Shown here piece by piece: positions 1 through 4,128 of a stretch of DNA of 6,153 nucleotides. Where the stretch lies: assembly GCA_030039005.1 (NCBI GenBank), contig JASHQT010000560.1, forward strand, positions 1 through 6,153. The letters run 5' to 3'. The notes beneath the pieces were generated by a model. The model searched no databases and was not told the origin of the DNA. It saw nothing but the letters and a program-made list of their open reading frames with translations. The translations under genes were made by a program, and so were the position numbers. Every line of letters starts with the position of its first letter. Within the stretch, counting starts at the first letter, position 1. This DNA is from Bryobacteraceae bacterium (GTDB taxonomy: Bacteria; Acidobacteriota; Terriglobia; Bryobacterales; Bryobacteraceae).

Positions 1-22
1 CGGTAATGTCAGAGGTAGACAT

Positions 23-43
23 CGTGAAAGACTCACTTTCGCG
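23..43 (-). promoter_or_regulatory. hairpin next to a possible start codon
   Basis: An 8-bp stem (CGTGAAAG at 23-30 against CTTTCGCG at 36-43, one T-G wobble) encloses a 5-base loop. Read on the minus strand, its 3' arm directly abuts an ATG at 22-20 that opens a reading frame beginning MSTSDIT and running off the left edge. Only seven codons are visible, so the gene cannot be judged. If it is real, the hairpin would lie across the ribosome entry site and could dampen or control translation. That role is inference; the inverted repeat is seen directly. Confidence 0.25.
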
Positions 44-90
44 TTGTTTAGGGATCGTGCCGGATGCCAGTCCGACGCGGTCCCGTTTCA

Positions 91-131
91 GTTCTAATGT
101 TCGATTCGGTTTAAGAATCGTACGTCAGAAC
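91..131. repeat. 41-bp imperfect palindrome / hairpin
   Basis: The arms 91-107 and 115-131 are inverted copies around a 7-base centre (108-114). Fifteen of 17 positions can pair (one as G-T), with single mismatches at 96/126 and 101/121. The inner block is CGATTC/GAATCG and the outer block GTTCT/AGAAC. No T-run follows on either strand, so it does not look like an intrinsic terminator. It lies about 100 bases before the basic-protein gene at 231 and could be an operator, a structured RNA element or a remnant of a small repeat element. Confidence 0.5.
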
Positions 132-138
132 CACGCTC

Positions 139-160
139 AGAATACACCTAAGCCGATTAG
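139..160 (+). repeat. direct repeat, copy 1
   Basis: This 22-base segment matches 191-212 at 19 of 22 positions, with an identical 10-base core CTAAGCCGAT (148-157 and 200-209). The copies start 52 bases apart, close to five helical turns, so they face the same side of the DNA. This is the arrangement expected of a tandem operator or activator site for the downstream gene at 231. Confidence 0.5.
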
Positions 161-190
161 ATAATCAATAGACCGATGCGCTTATTTTTC

Positions 191-212
191 AGAATTCATC
201 TAAGCCGATGAG
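191..212 (+). repeat. direct repeat, copy 2
   Basis: Second copy of the 22-base repeat (19/22 identity with 139-160). It lies over the place where the -35 element and spacer of the proposed promoter of the 231-422 gene would fall, and ends 5 bases before the -10-like TACAAT. A protein bound here would directly help or block RNA polymerase; that role is inferred from position only. Confidence 0.5.
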
Positions 213-217
213 GTGTG

Positions 218-223
218 TACAAT
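218..223 (+). promoter_or_regulatory. -10 box, likely leaderless promoter
   Basis: TACAAT ends 7 bases before the ATG at 231, so transcription would begin at or one base before the start codon. No Shine-Dalgarno is at a usable distance. The box overlaps the perfect 8-bp palindrome ACAATTGT (219-226). The -35 position (about 195-200, TTCATC) is poor, in keeping with a promoter that needs a bound activator at the adjacent repeat. Confidence 0.4.
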
Positions 224-230
224 TGTTGTG

Positions 231-422
231 ATGGCTAAGCGTGTGACGAAGGATCTGATTCGGCAGGTGATGGCTGAACTTGGATCACGTGGCGGTAAGC
301 GAAGTCTGGAAACGATGACCGCCGAGGAGCGATCGGCACGGGCGAAAAAAGCATCCATGGCGGCTGCAAACAAACGCACGGCGGAACGGTTGGCGAGGGA
401 GAAGAGGAAACGTCGTCGTTAG
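231..422 (+). CDS. small basic protein with GGK...MTAEERS motif
   Basis: This is a 63-residue, strongly basic protein: 21 Lys/Arg against 7 Asp/Glu, ending in a KRKRRR tail (residues 58-63). A short helix (residues 5-18) leads into the GGKRS turn (21-25) and a segment MTAEERSARAKKA (29-41). This resembles the many small acidobacterial proteins with a G+KGGKAR..LTPE.RSEIA+KAA pattern, whose function is unknown to me; nucleic-acid binding is a reasonable guess from charge alone. I prefer ATG 231 over the in-frame GTG at 213. The GTG precedes and includes the -10-like TACAAT, whereas ATG 231 lies 7 bases after that box and begins the family-like MAKR. The gene is monocistronic, with repeats and a palindrome upstream that suggest regulation. 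Confidence 0.7.
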   Translation: MAKRVTKDLIRQVMAELGSRGGKRSLETMTAEERSARAKKASMAAANKRTAERLAREKRKRRR

Positions 423-550
423 AAAGTTTTTCGCTCAGGTACCTTTAAGTTTCATGCCGGGGGTAGGTCGATTCGATGCAGGGTCCTCTGGTCGCAGACG
501 TAAGCGGTAGCGCAGGGTGTTTAGGAAAAAATAAAACTTAGCGATTAGCA

Positions 551-706
551 ATGACAAGGTCATTTGCGATGTGGCTCCGATCAATCTTCGTTGGCGTGGT
601 CGTGGCTCTTGTTGGGTTGGTCGTATCCCTTCGCTCCTGCCATCGTGACGATCTGAACGTCTCTCCCGACGCGAAACGAGCGATAGAAAAAGCTAAGGGG
701 AGATGA
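551..706 (+). CDS. one-helix membrane miniprotein
   Basis: A 51-residue frame with a short basic N-terminus, one hydrophobic helix (about residues 11-27, rich in Val/Leu/Gly) and a polar tail starting at Cys30 and ending DDLNVSPDAKRAIEKAKGR. The tail has the mixed-charge, helical look of a real protein end. Cys30 follows Leu-Arg-Ser, a poor lipobox, so a lipoprotein is possible but unlikely. The in-frame ATG at 569 has a better ribosome site (AAGG at 556-559, 9 bases away) and would give 45 residues. A TAAAAC at 532-537 could be the -10 box. I recognise no family; the most likely topology is a single inner-membrane anchor with a small soluble tail. Confidence 0.45.
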   Translation: MTRSFAMWLRSIFVGVVVALVGLVVSLRSCHRDDLNVSPDAKRAIEKAKGR

Positions 707-800
707 CCGCTGATCCGAACCTGCCGAACTGAGATTGAACAACATTCATCGCCCCGACCGTAATCGAATCGCCGTCAGACGCGTCGCTGTCGCTGAGAAG

Positions 801-806
801 TACAAT
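801..806 (+). promoter_or_regulatory. possible -10 box of the WXXGXW gene
   Basis: TACAAT lies 22 bases before the ATG at 829, leaving room for the purine-rich ribosome site GAAGGGGA at 813-820. No convincing -35 element is seen about 17 bases upstream, so the assignment rests on the -10 match and position. Confidence 0.25.
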
Positions 807-828
807 CTGGAAGAAGGGGATTCCTCAA

Positions 829-1122
829 ATGCTCAAAACACGATTAATCGGAGTCGTCTTTGCAGGACTATTGACGTTCGGCGCATTCGGACAGGAGGTT
901 GTGATCCACGTCGCTCCACCCCACCCGATTGTAGAACACCGGGGTCCGGCACCGGGTCCAGGCTATGTGTGGATTGCCGGTTACCACCGCTGGGACGGAC
1001 GCGCTTATGTGTGGGTTCCCGGAAGATGGGAGCGACCGCCGCGTCCTCACGCCAAATGGGTGGCTCATCGGTGGGTGAAACGGCACGGCGGATGGGTGTT
1101 GGTCGAAGGGCATTGGAAGTAG
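829..1122 (+). CDS. secreted YXWXPGXW/WXXGXW repeat protein
   Basis: This 97-residue protein has an N-terminal signal peptide (MLKTRLIG followed by a hydrophobic stretch, likely cut near residues 21-22, before EVVIHV). The mature part is rich in Trp, His, Pro and Arg. It carries repeats of the WXXGXW kind: YVWIAGYHRW (46-55), YVWVPGRW (60-67), then looser copies WVAHRW (77-82) and WVLVEGHW (89-96). Such small exported proteins occur widely in Proteobacteria and Acidobacteriota; their role is not established, though the envelope is the expected location. The start is supported by GAAGGGGA at 813-820, 8 bases before ATG. A longer overlapping frame in this region lacks protein-like composition. 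The gene converges with the lipocalin-like gene at 1156-1617. Confidence 0.85.
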   Translation: MLKTRLIGVVFAGLLTFGAFGQEVVIHVAPPHPIVEHRGPAPGPGYVWIAGYHRWDGRAYVWVPGRWERPPRPHAKWVAHRWVKRHGGWVLVEGHWK

Positions 1123-1142
1123 GCTTCGGGTTTGATGTGAGC

Positions 1143-1162
1143 GGGGTAGTTCAGGCTACTCC
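1143..1162. terminator. hairpin between convergent genes
   Basis: GGGGTAG (1143-1149) pairs with CTACTCC (1156-1162), a 7-bp stem with one G-T pair and a 6-base loop. It lies in the 33-bp gap between the convergent genes ending at 1122 (plus) and 1156 (minus) and overlaps the stop codon of the minus gene. No T-run follows on either strand, so it may act as a weak two-way terminator or a message-end stabiliser. Confidence 0.35.
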
Positions 1163-1617
1163 ACCCGTGTGTACGTTGTCGTCGTTGGATCGTTCTGCAT
1201 GCCCGTCATCGTAAGCTTGTCCCCATCGAGTTTGAACGTATAGACCCCAACCCGGCCCGCCGCCATAACTTGGGGATTCTTCGCAACCATCGCGTGGAAG
1301 TTCACCTTGTCGCCGACGATTTCATATGTTCCTGATGCCGCAATGAAGGGTCCCCACGTTGCCAGCAACTCCTCGGCAGATGCTTTTGAAGCGTCCGTCA
1401 CGGGTTTGCGGGGCTGTTCGGTGGCAATATACATCCGGCTGTAATGATTACCCGTGAAAATGAGCAGTCCCGGTACATCATGGAGAGTCCCGCCATTCGG
1501 TCCGCTTCGAGTGACTTCGACGACACGCCACGTCCCGGTGAGAGGAGTGGGCTTTAGCTGCGCTTGGGCCAACATACACCACGACAAAAGCGCTACAACT
1601 GTGAATGGCGTCCGCAC
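1156..1617 (-). CDS. secreted lipocalin-like domain protein
   Basis: This 153-residue protein begins with a signal peptide (residues 1-19, ending in an AQA cleavage motif). The mature part shows the pattern of the small lipocalin-like families: a GTWR opening at 28-31, the strand LLIFTGNHYSRMYI (51-64), a central GTYEIVGDKVNFH (96-108), then YTFKLDGDKLTMTG (126-139) and a final strand TTTTYTRVE. In homologous bacterial proteins the fold is a small beta barrel, with ligand and function mostly unknown. The start is GTG at 1617-1615, supported by AGAGGGAG (1633-1626) 8 bases upstream and a TATACT -10 box at 1656-1651. It is a single-gene unit converging on the WXXGXW gene. It shares the G-[TN]-W opening and a late DG[DK] strand with the protein at 2951-3406, possibly a distant relative. 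Confidence 0.85.
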   Translation of the reverse strand: MRTPFTVVALLSWCMLAQAQLKPTPLTGTWRVVEVTRSGPNGGTLHDVPGLLIFTGNHYSRMYIATEQPRKPVTDASKASAEELLATWGPFIAASGTYEIVGDKVNFHAMVAKNPQVMAAGRVGVYTFKLDGDKLTMTGMQNDPTTTTYTRVE

Positions 1618-1625
1618 GGAGAGGC

Positions 1626-1633
1626 TCCCTCTT
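1626..1633 (-). promoter_or_regulatory. ribosome binding site fixing a GTG start
   Basis: AGAGGGAG on the minus strand ends 8 bases before the GTG at 1617. This supports GTG as the true start of the lipocalin-like protein, consistent with the signal peptide beginning right there. Confidence 0.6.
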
Positions 1634-1650
1634 TAATGGGTTGTTCAGAA

Positions 1651-1656
1651 AGTATA
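1651..1656 (-). promoter_or_regulatory. -10 box of the lipocalin-like gene
   Basis: TATACT on the minus strand would start transcription near 1644, giving a leader of about 27 bases that includes the ribosome site. The -35 region is weak: TTGTTC at 1677-1672 is only 15 bases away. Confidence 0.4.
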
Positions 1657-1671
1657 GCTGTTTCCGCTACC

Positions 1672-1718
1672 GAACAAAACGCCTCCACACCGCTGGCGTG
1701 CTACGAGAGCAGTGGAGG
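1672..1718 (-). terminator. rho-independent terminator-like hairpin
   Basis: CCTCCAC (1682-1688) pairs perfectly with GTGGAGG (1712-1718). Inside, GCT/AGC (1692-1694, 1708-1710) and CGT/ACG (1697-1699, 1703-1705) continue the stem with small internal loops. On the minus strand the hairpin is followed by GCGTTTTGTT, a short T-rich run. It lies about 80 bases past the stop of the membrane protein gene 1797-2024 and before the promoter of the lipocalin-like gene, so it would separate the two units. Confidence 0.5.
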
Positions 1719-1796
1719 ATCACGATTCGTGAAGAAGGGAGGGATTCGATAGTTCGGGGTTGTGGAACTCGGAGCTGACACACTCGGACTCAGAAC

Positions 1797-2024
1797 CTAG
1801 CAAGCGTACAGCTCACGTGCCCTCTCGAACTCGGGTTTGGCTCGCCTAATAATCTCCGCCGCAGCATCATCGTCGATGCTGACGCTCTCGGGACCACGCA
1901 AAGAACCCTCCGGTTCGAGCATAATCTCCGCATATGCCTTACGGACTTTTCGCGATCCGATAAAGATGCCGATGGCGGCTGCACCGACAAATGCCAATAG
2001 CGTGGCTGCTGTTCTTCCTGACAT
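1797..2024 (-). CDS. small membrane-anchored protein
   Basis: This 75-residue protein has an N-terminal transmembrane helix (about residues 6-23, Ala/Gly/Ile-rich), then SRKVRKAY, whose positive charge would keep the tail inside the cell. The tail is acidic (IDDDAAAEIIRRAKPEFERAREL, 50-72), predicted helical, and ends in Cys75. The layout resembles YtxH-like small membrane proteins, but I see no diagnostic motif and assign no function. No Shine-Dalgarno precedes the ATG at 2024; instead a minus-strand CATAAT ends 7 bases before it, suggesting a leaderless message. A terminator-like hairpin follows at 1672-1718. The hydrophobic helix, charge pattern and tidy ends argue that it is real. Confidence 0.65.
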   Translation of the reverse strand: MSGRTAATLLAFVGAAAIGIFIGSRKVRKAYAEIMLEPEGSLRGPESVSIDDDAAAEIIRRAKPEFERARELYAC

Positions 2025-2031
2025 TTAGTCC

Positions 2032-2037
2032 ATTATG
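2032..2037 (-). promoter_or_regulatory. -10 box, possible leaderless promoter
   Basis: On the minus strand, CATAAT (5 of 6 to TATAAT) ends 7 bases before the ATG at 2024, the spacing expected if transcription begins at the start codon. No Shine-Dalgarno lies between them. Confidence 0.35.
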
Positions 2038-2164
2038 TCCACCGTGGGTCCGATGGCGCAAGAGCCAAATCAAAGGAATGGCCGGGCCGGTTCCCTACGG
2101 CTCGTGGGCCGCAAAGTCGTTGTATTTTGCACTCCGCGTAAACCCCGCCAACTCCCAATTCGTC

Positions 2165-2170
2165 TATCCT
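2165..2170 (+). promoter_or_regulatory. -10-like box before the AT-hook gene
   Basis: TATCCT ends 6 bases before the ATG at 2177. The intervening TCTCAC has no ribosome-site character. The match is moderate and no -35 element is clear, so the support is the position and the lack of a Shine-Dalgarno. Confidence 0.3.
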
Positions 2171-2176
2171 TCTCAC

Positions 2177-2365
2177 ATGGACATCTCCAAAATGCTGGCG
2201 GAGCTTCGGGCGGAACTGGAAAACCTCGAACAGGCAATTGTGGTCCTGGAACGTTTGGTGGTGGGACGTGGGAGGCGACGTGGGCGTCCACCAGCGTGGA
2301 TGACAGCGGTCAAGCGAAGGGGAAGGCCGCCAGGAAGCAAGAATAAACGCAAAGCGACTAGCTGA
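2177..2365 (+). CDS. coiled-coil/AT-hook miniprotein
   Basis: A 62-residue protein in two parts. Residues 1-28 form an amphipathic helix with heptad-like Leu/Ile spacing (MDISKMLAELRAELENLEQA...), suited to dimerising as a coiled coil. Residues 31-59 are highly basic and contain two AT-hook-like cores, RRGRPP at 34-39 and again at 47-52, the second continuing GSKNKRK in the canonical style. AT-hooks bind the minor groove of AT-rich DNA, so a dimeric DNA-binding or nucleoid role is the natural inference. Similar short helix plus GRPP proteins are common in Acidobacteriota, uncharacterised as far as I know. ATG 2177 is chosen over the in-frame ATG at 1991 because the upstream 62 codons do not look like protein and precede a plausible -10 box. 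Its stop overlaps the promoter of the next gene. Confidence 0.75.
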   Translation: MDISKMLAELRAELENLEQAIVVLERLVVGRGRRRGRPPAWMTAVKRRGRPPGSKNKRKATS

Positions 2366-2391
2366 CAACTCCTCGACGCAGAGGATATACT
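2362..2391 (+). promoter_or_regulatory. promoter of the GlsB-like gene
   Basis: CTGACA (2362-2367, 5 of 6 to TTGACA) is followed after 18 bases by TATACT (2386-2391, 5 of 6 to TATAAT). Transcription would start near 2398, leaving a 23-base leader with the ribosome site. The -35 element overlaps the TGA stop (2363-2365) of the AT-hook gene. This is one of the two best sigma-70-type promoters seen in the window. Confidence 0.6.
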
Positions 2392-2420
2392 AGCTGCCGA
2401 CTTACCCGAAGGGAGGGGAT

Positions 2421-2669
2421 ATGTCATTTCTAGCGTGGATCGTACTGGGGTTGTTGGCCGGGTTCATCGGGAGCAAGCTAGTGAACAGACGGGGTGAAGG
2501 AATCTTCCTCGACATCATTCTCGGCATCGTCGGAGCTGTGGTGGGAGGTTGGCTCTTCAATCGCTTCGGAGTAGTCGGAGTAACGGGATTGAATCTCTAC
2601 AGTCTGCTGGTGGCCGTTGTTGGAGCCGTCGTGGTGTTGCTGGTGTTTCACGCGATACGGCGGGCGTGA
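2421..2669 (+). CDS. GlsB/YeaQ/YmgE family stress membrane protein
   Basis: This is an 82-residue inner-membrane protein of the transglycosylase-associated family (PF04226), at the family's usual length of about 80-85. Three hydrophobic helices are visible (about 2-20, 29-49, 58-78). The family signature is clear: a loop with RRGEG (23-27) followed by LDIILGIVGAVVGGWLF (30-46). In other bacteria members are induced by envelope, acid or general stress; the biochemical role is unknown despite the family name. GGGAGGGG at 2411-2418 provides a strong ribosome site, and a CTGACA-18-TATACT promoter lies just upstream, so the gene is probably transcribed on its own. It ends 5 bases before the stop of a possible minus-strand membrane peptide. 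Confidence 0.93.
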   Translation: MSFLAWIVLGLLAGFIGSKLVNRRGEGIFLDIILGIVGAVVGGWLFNRFGVVGVTGLNLYSLLVAVVGAVVVLLVFHAIRRA

Positions 2670-2674
2670 GACCC

Positions 2675-2815
2675 TTATCGTCGCCGCATCAAGTCCATTG
2701 TCCGACCGGCGAAGTACCCGACCACCACGGCAAGGATGAAGCAGGGGAACATGGTGCCCACGACTGTCCATCGGCGCGGAACCAGCAAAACTTCATCTCC
2801 GTTCAGCGGAAGCAA
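2675..2815 (-). CDS. possible membrane peptide or gene remnant
   Basis: The minus frame ending at 2675 reads like a genuine membrane protein tail: NGDEVLLVPRRW, then VVGTMFPCFILAVVVGYFAG and a basic end RTMDLMRRR. From the first acceptable start, TTG at 2815, it is 46 residues with one helix (about 18-36). The hydrophobic frame continues upstream (FLALFRSPLLFIHLG) without an ATG, GTG or TTG until a GTG near 2934, inside the plus-strand promoter and ribosome site of the 2951 gene. No ribosome site is seen at any of these starts. It could be a real short protein, the 3' remnant of a longer gene, or chance. The 5-base convergent gap to the GlsB-like stop favours a real gene end. Confidence 0.3.
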   Translation of the reverse strand: MLPLNGDEVLLVPRRWTVVGTMFPCFILAVVVGYFAGRTMDLMRRR

Positions 2816-2883
2816 CAGGCCGAGATGGATGAAAAGTAGTGGGCTTCTAAAAAGCGCAAGGAATCCAGGAAGACCTAGTTTCC

Positions 2884-2914
2884 TTGGACTGGTGCCCGCG
2901 AATCGGTGTATACT
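2884..2914 (+). promoter_or_regulatory. promoter of the secreted protein at 2951
   Basis: TATACT at 2909-2914 is preceded by TTGGAC at 2884-2889 with a rather long 19-base spacer. Transcription would begin near 2921, giving a leader of about 30 bases that includes the strong ribosome site AAGGAGG (2940-2946). Confidence 0.45.
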
Positions 2915-2950
2915 TTCGAGAATCGAAGATTTCACCGGCAAGGAGGAAGT

Positions 2951-3406
2951 ATGCGACTCACACAAGCAGTTTTCGTAACCCTTGTTCTGACGGGCGTCCT
3001 CACGGCTGCTGATTTGGCCGGTAACTGGAAGCTGAATGCAGAAAGGTCTAAACTCCCGGCGGACCTCGCGAGCGAGACAATGACAATTACGCAGACCGGA
3101 CCAAAGAGTTACAAAACCAAAATAGATATGGTTATGAAGTCTGGCGAAAAAAGACACGCAGAACTCAACCGAACCTACGACGGGCAAGAGCACGTGCTAA
3201 AAGGCGTTGAACTCCGCGAAGAAACAGGCGCGAGCGAGATTTGCCAACAGGTCGATCAGCTAACCCGAAAGGTCACAGCTAAGAGAGACGGAAAGATCAT
3301 TGAAGAGGTCACATCGACGCTTTCCGAGGATGGTAAAGTCGTAACCGTACGGATTCACGGAATCGTAGGGAACACGGAGGAAGTGCTCGTTTTCGATAGG
3401 CAGTAA
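2951..3406 (+). CDS. secreted GxWKLN-type protein of unknown function
   Basis: A 151-residue exported protein. Residues 1-20 are a clear signal peptide (MRLTQAVFVTLVLTGVLTAA). The mature part opens with LAGNWKLNAERSKLP (22-36), a common opening in small acidobacterial secreted proteins, and continues as alternating beta strands with many Lys and Glu: MTITQTG, YKTKIDMVMKSG, ELNRTYDGQEH, LTRKVTAKRDGKII, STLSEDGKVVTVRIHG, EEVLVFDRQ. The strand layout suggests a lipocalin-like or similar small beta barrel; ligand and role are unknown. One Cys (98) makes an internal disulfide impossible. ATG 2951 is fixed by a near-perfect ribosome site AAGGAGG 4 bases upstream and by the signal peptide; a longer in-frame start at 2906 precedes the promoter's -10 box. 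It ends 86 bases before the convergent nuclease-like gene. Confidence 0.88.
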   Translation: MRLTQAVFVTLVLTGVLTAADLAGNWKLNAERSKLPADLASETMTITQTGPKSYKTKIDMVMKSGEKRHAELNRTYDGQEHVLKGVELREETGASEICQQVDQLTRKVTAKRDGKIIEEVTSTLSEDGKVVTVRIHGIVGNTEEVLVFDRQ

Positions 3407-3492
3407 GGCTGACTGCTGCGTGTGGTCAAAGCATCACTAGCGAACAAGAACGAGGCGGGCCGGGAAGAGGGGTTGAGTAAAGTTTCCCAACG

Positions 3493-4071
3493 TCAGCGTG
3501 GTCCAGTTTGACAACGCGCTTGCAACCATTCCCAGTTGTCCAAGTACGGCCTGACTAGGTCCTTTTCCGCTTTGCGCTTTGCCTTTTTAACATCGTCATT
3601 ATTCTTCGGAAGGTCATAGAAATCTACGTATAGCGGACCACCCGCCTTATGAGCGCCGCCCTTGATTTTGGGCGGCCGAGTTCCCCAATCCAGATTCATC
3701 TGTGCGGCTTCCTCCGCAATGCTCTCGGGAAGGACCAAGCACTGATACTCATGTGGCGATTTCACACAAACCAGGACGACGACTTGGGCTTTGTAGAAGT
3801 TATGAACCGATCTGTTGAACATGGTCTCTTTGCGGGCGAGAACCGACTCGGTGCAATGGCCATACCCGAACCACCAACCATTTTCGTAAGTAGACCCCTT
3901 CACTTGTACTTGCCACGTGTGACCTTCGCAGGCCGCCAGCAAATCAGCGTTTGCGGAGATTCCCTCCTTGTTAAGGTCGCTCACCCGGAACCCCCGGTAT
4001 TCCAATTCGTTCGATACGATACGTTCAGCAATGCGACCGACATTGTATTTGCTTATTCGAGTTAATGCCAT
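3493..4071 (-). CDS. PD-(D/E)XK-like nuclease-fold protein
   Basis: This 192-residue protein has the pattern of the PD-(D/E)XK superfamily. The pieces are a helix with Glu16 (VGRIAERIVSNELEYRGF), Asp43 in SANADLLAACEG, and the strand WQVQVKGS with Gln56 and Lys58, giving E...D...QxK in order. This Gln variant of the motif occurs in several families, including some related to resolvases and homing endonucleases. Further strands (AQVVVLVCV 95-103; YQCLVLP 109-115) fit the fold. After it come a basic stretch (KKAKRKAEKD 162-171) and an aromatic tail. The probable activity is metal-dependent DNA cleavage; the exact family is not assigned. ATG 4071 is preferred over the in-frame start at 4122 because GGGAG lies 5 bases before it. 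It is divergent from an Abi-alpha-type gene. Confidence 0.72.
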   Translation of the reverse strand: MALTRISKYNVGRIAERIVSNELEYRGFRVSDLNKEGISANADLLAACEGHTWQVQVKGSTYENGWWFGYGHCTESVLARKETMFNRSVHNFYKAQVVVLVCVKSPHEYQCLVLPESIAEEAAQMNLDWGTRPPKIKGGAHKAGGPLYVDFYDLPKNNDDVKKAKRKAEKDLVRPYLDNWEWLQARCQTGPR

Positions 4072-4076
4072 GCCAT

Positions 4077-4081
4077 CTCCC
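4077..4081 (-). promoter_or_regulatory. ribosome binding site fixing the nuclease start
   Basis: GGGAG on the minus strand ends 5 bases before the ATG at 4071, deciding for this start over the in-frame ATG at 4122, which has no such site. A TAAGAT at 4094-4089 is a possible -10 box on the same strand. Confidence 0.5.
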
Positions 4082-4090
4082 AGAGTAGAT

Positions 4091-4118
4091 CTTACATGAC
4101 ATGGTGTTTTGGTATACT
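4091..4118 (+). promoter_or_regulatory. promoter of the Abi-alpha-type gene
   Basis: CTTACA (4091-4096, 4 of 6 to TTGACA) and TATACT (4113-4118, 5 of 6 to TATAAT) are separated by 16 bases. Transcription would begin near 4125, four bases before the GTG at 4129, so the message would be leaderless or nearly so. The same 57-bp gap must carry the divergent promoter of the nuclease-like gene, so the two could be co-regulated. Confidence 0.5.
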
Positions 4119-4128
4119 TCACGGAATT

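Noticed and set aside
139..212. CRISPR-like repeat
   Set aside because: Only two imperfect 22-base copies with a 30-base gap and no further units or cas genes; a tandem operator fits better.
423..550. Possible gene or RNA in the gap after the first basic protein
   Set aside because: No frame with protein character, no convincing hairpin-plus-T terminator and no tRNA-like fold could be made out by eye.
735..1214. 159-codon plus-strand frame covering the WXXGXW gene
   Set aside because: The translation is rich in Arg, Ser and Cys with no domain logic, while the overlapping 829-1122 frame has a signal peptide, ribosome site and family repeats.
2035..2346. 103-codon plus-strand frame beside the AT-hook gene
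   Set aside because: It is Gly/Ser/Thr-rich and low in complexity at its end. The alternative frame from 2177 gives a clear coiled coil and two AT-hooks.
2816..3193. Upstream extension of the minus frame that ends at 2675
   Set aside because: Most of it is antisense to the secreted protein at 2951, which has a near-perfect ribosome site and signal peptide. Only the short hydrophobic end is kept as a doubtful feature.
3407..3492. Terminator between the convergent genes at 3406 and 3493
   Set aside because: No stable inverted repeat with a T-run could be found on either strand.
3649..4065. 138-codon plus-strand frame opposite the nuclease-like gene
   Set aside because: No ribosome site or recognisable motif; the minus-strand frame carries the conserved E...D...QxK pattern.
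4096..4128. ATG at 4096 as the start of the Abi-alpha protein
   Set aside because: The best promoter's -10 box (4113-4118) would lie inside the coding region, and no good ribosome site precedes 4096. GTG 4129 agrees with the family-like N-terminus. The longer form cannot be fully excluded if another promoter exists upstream.
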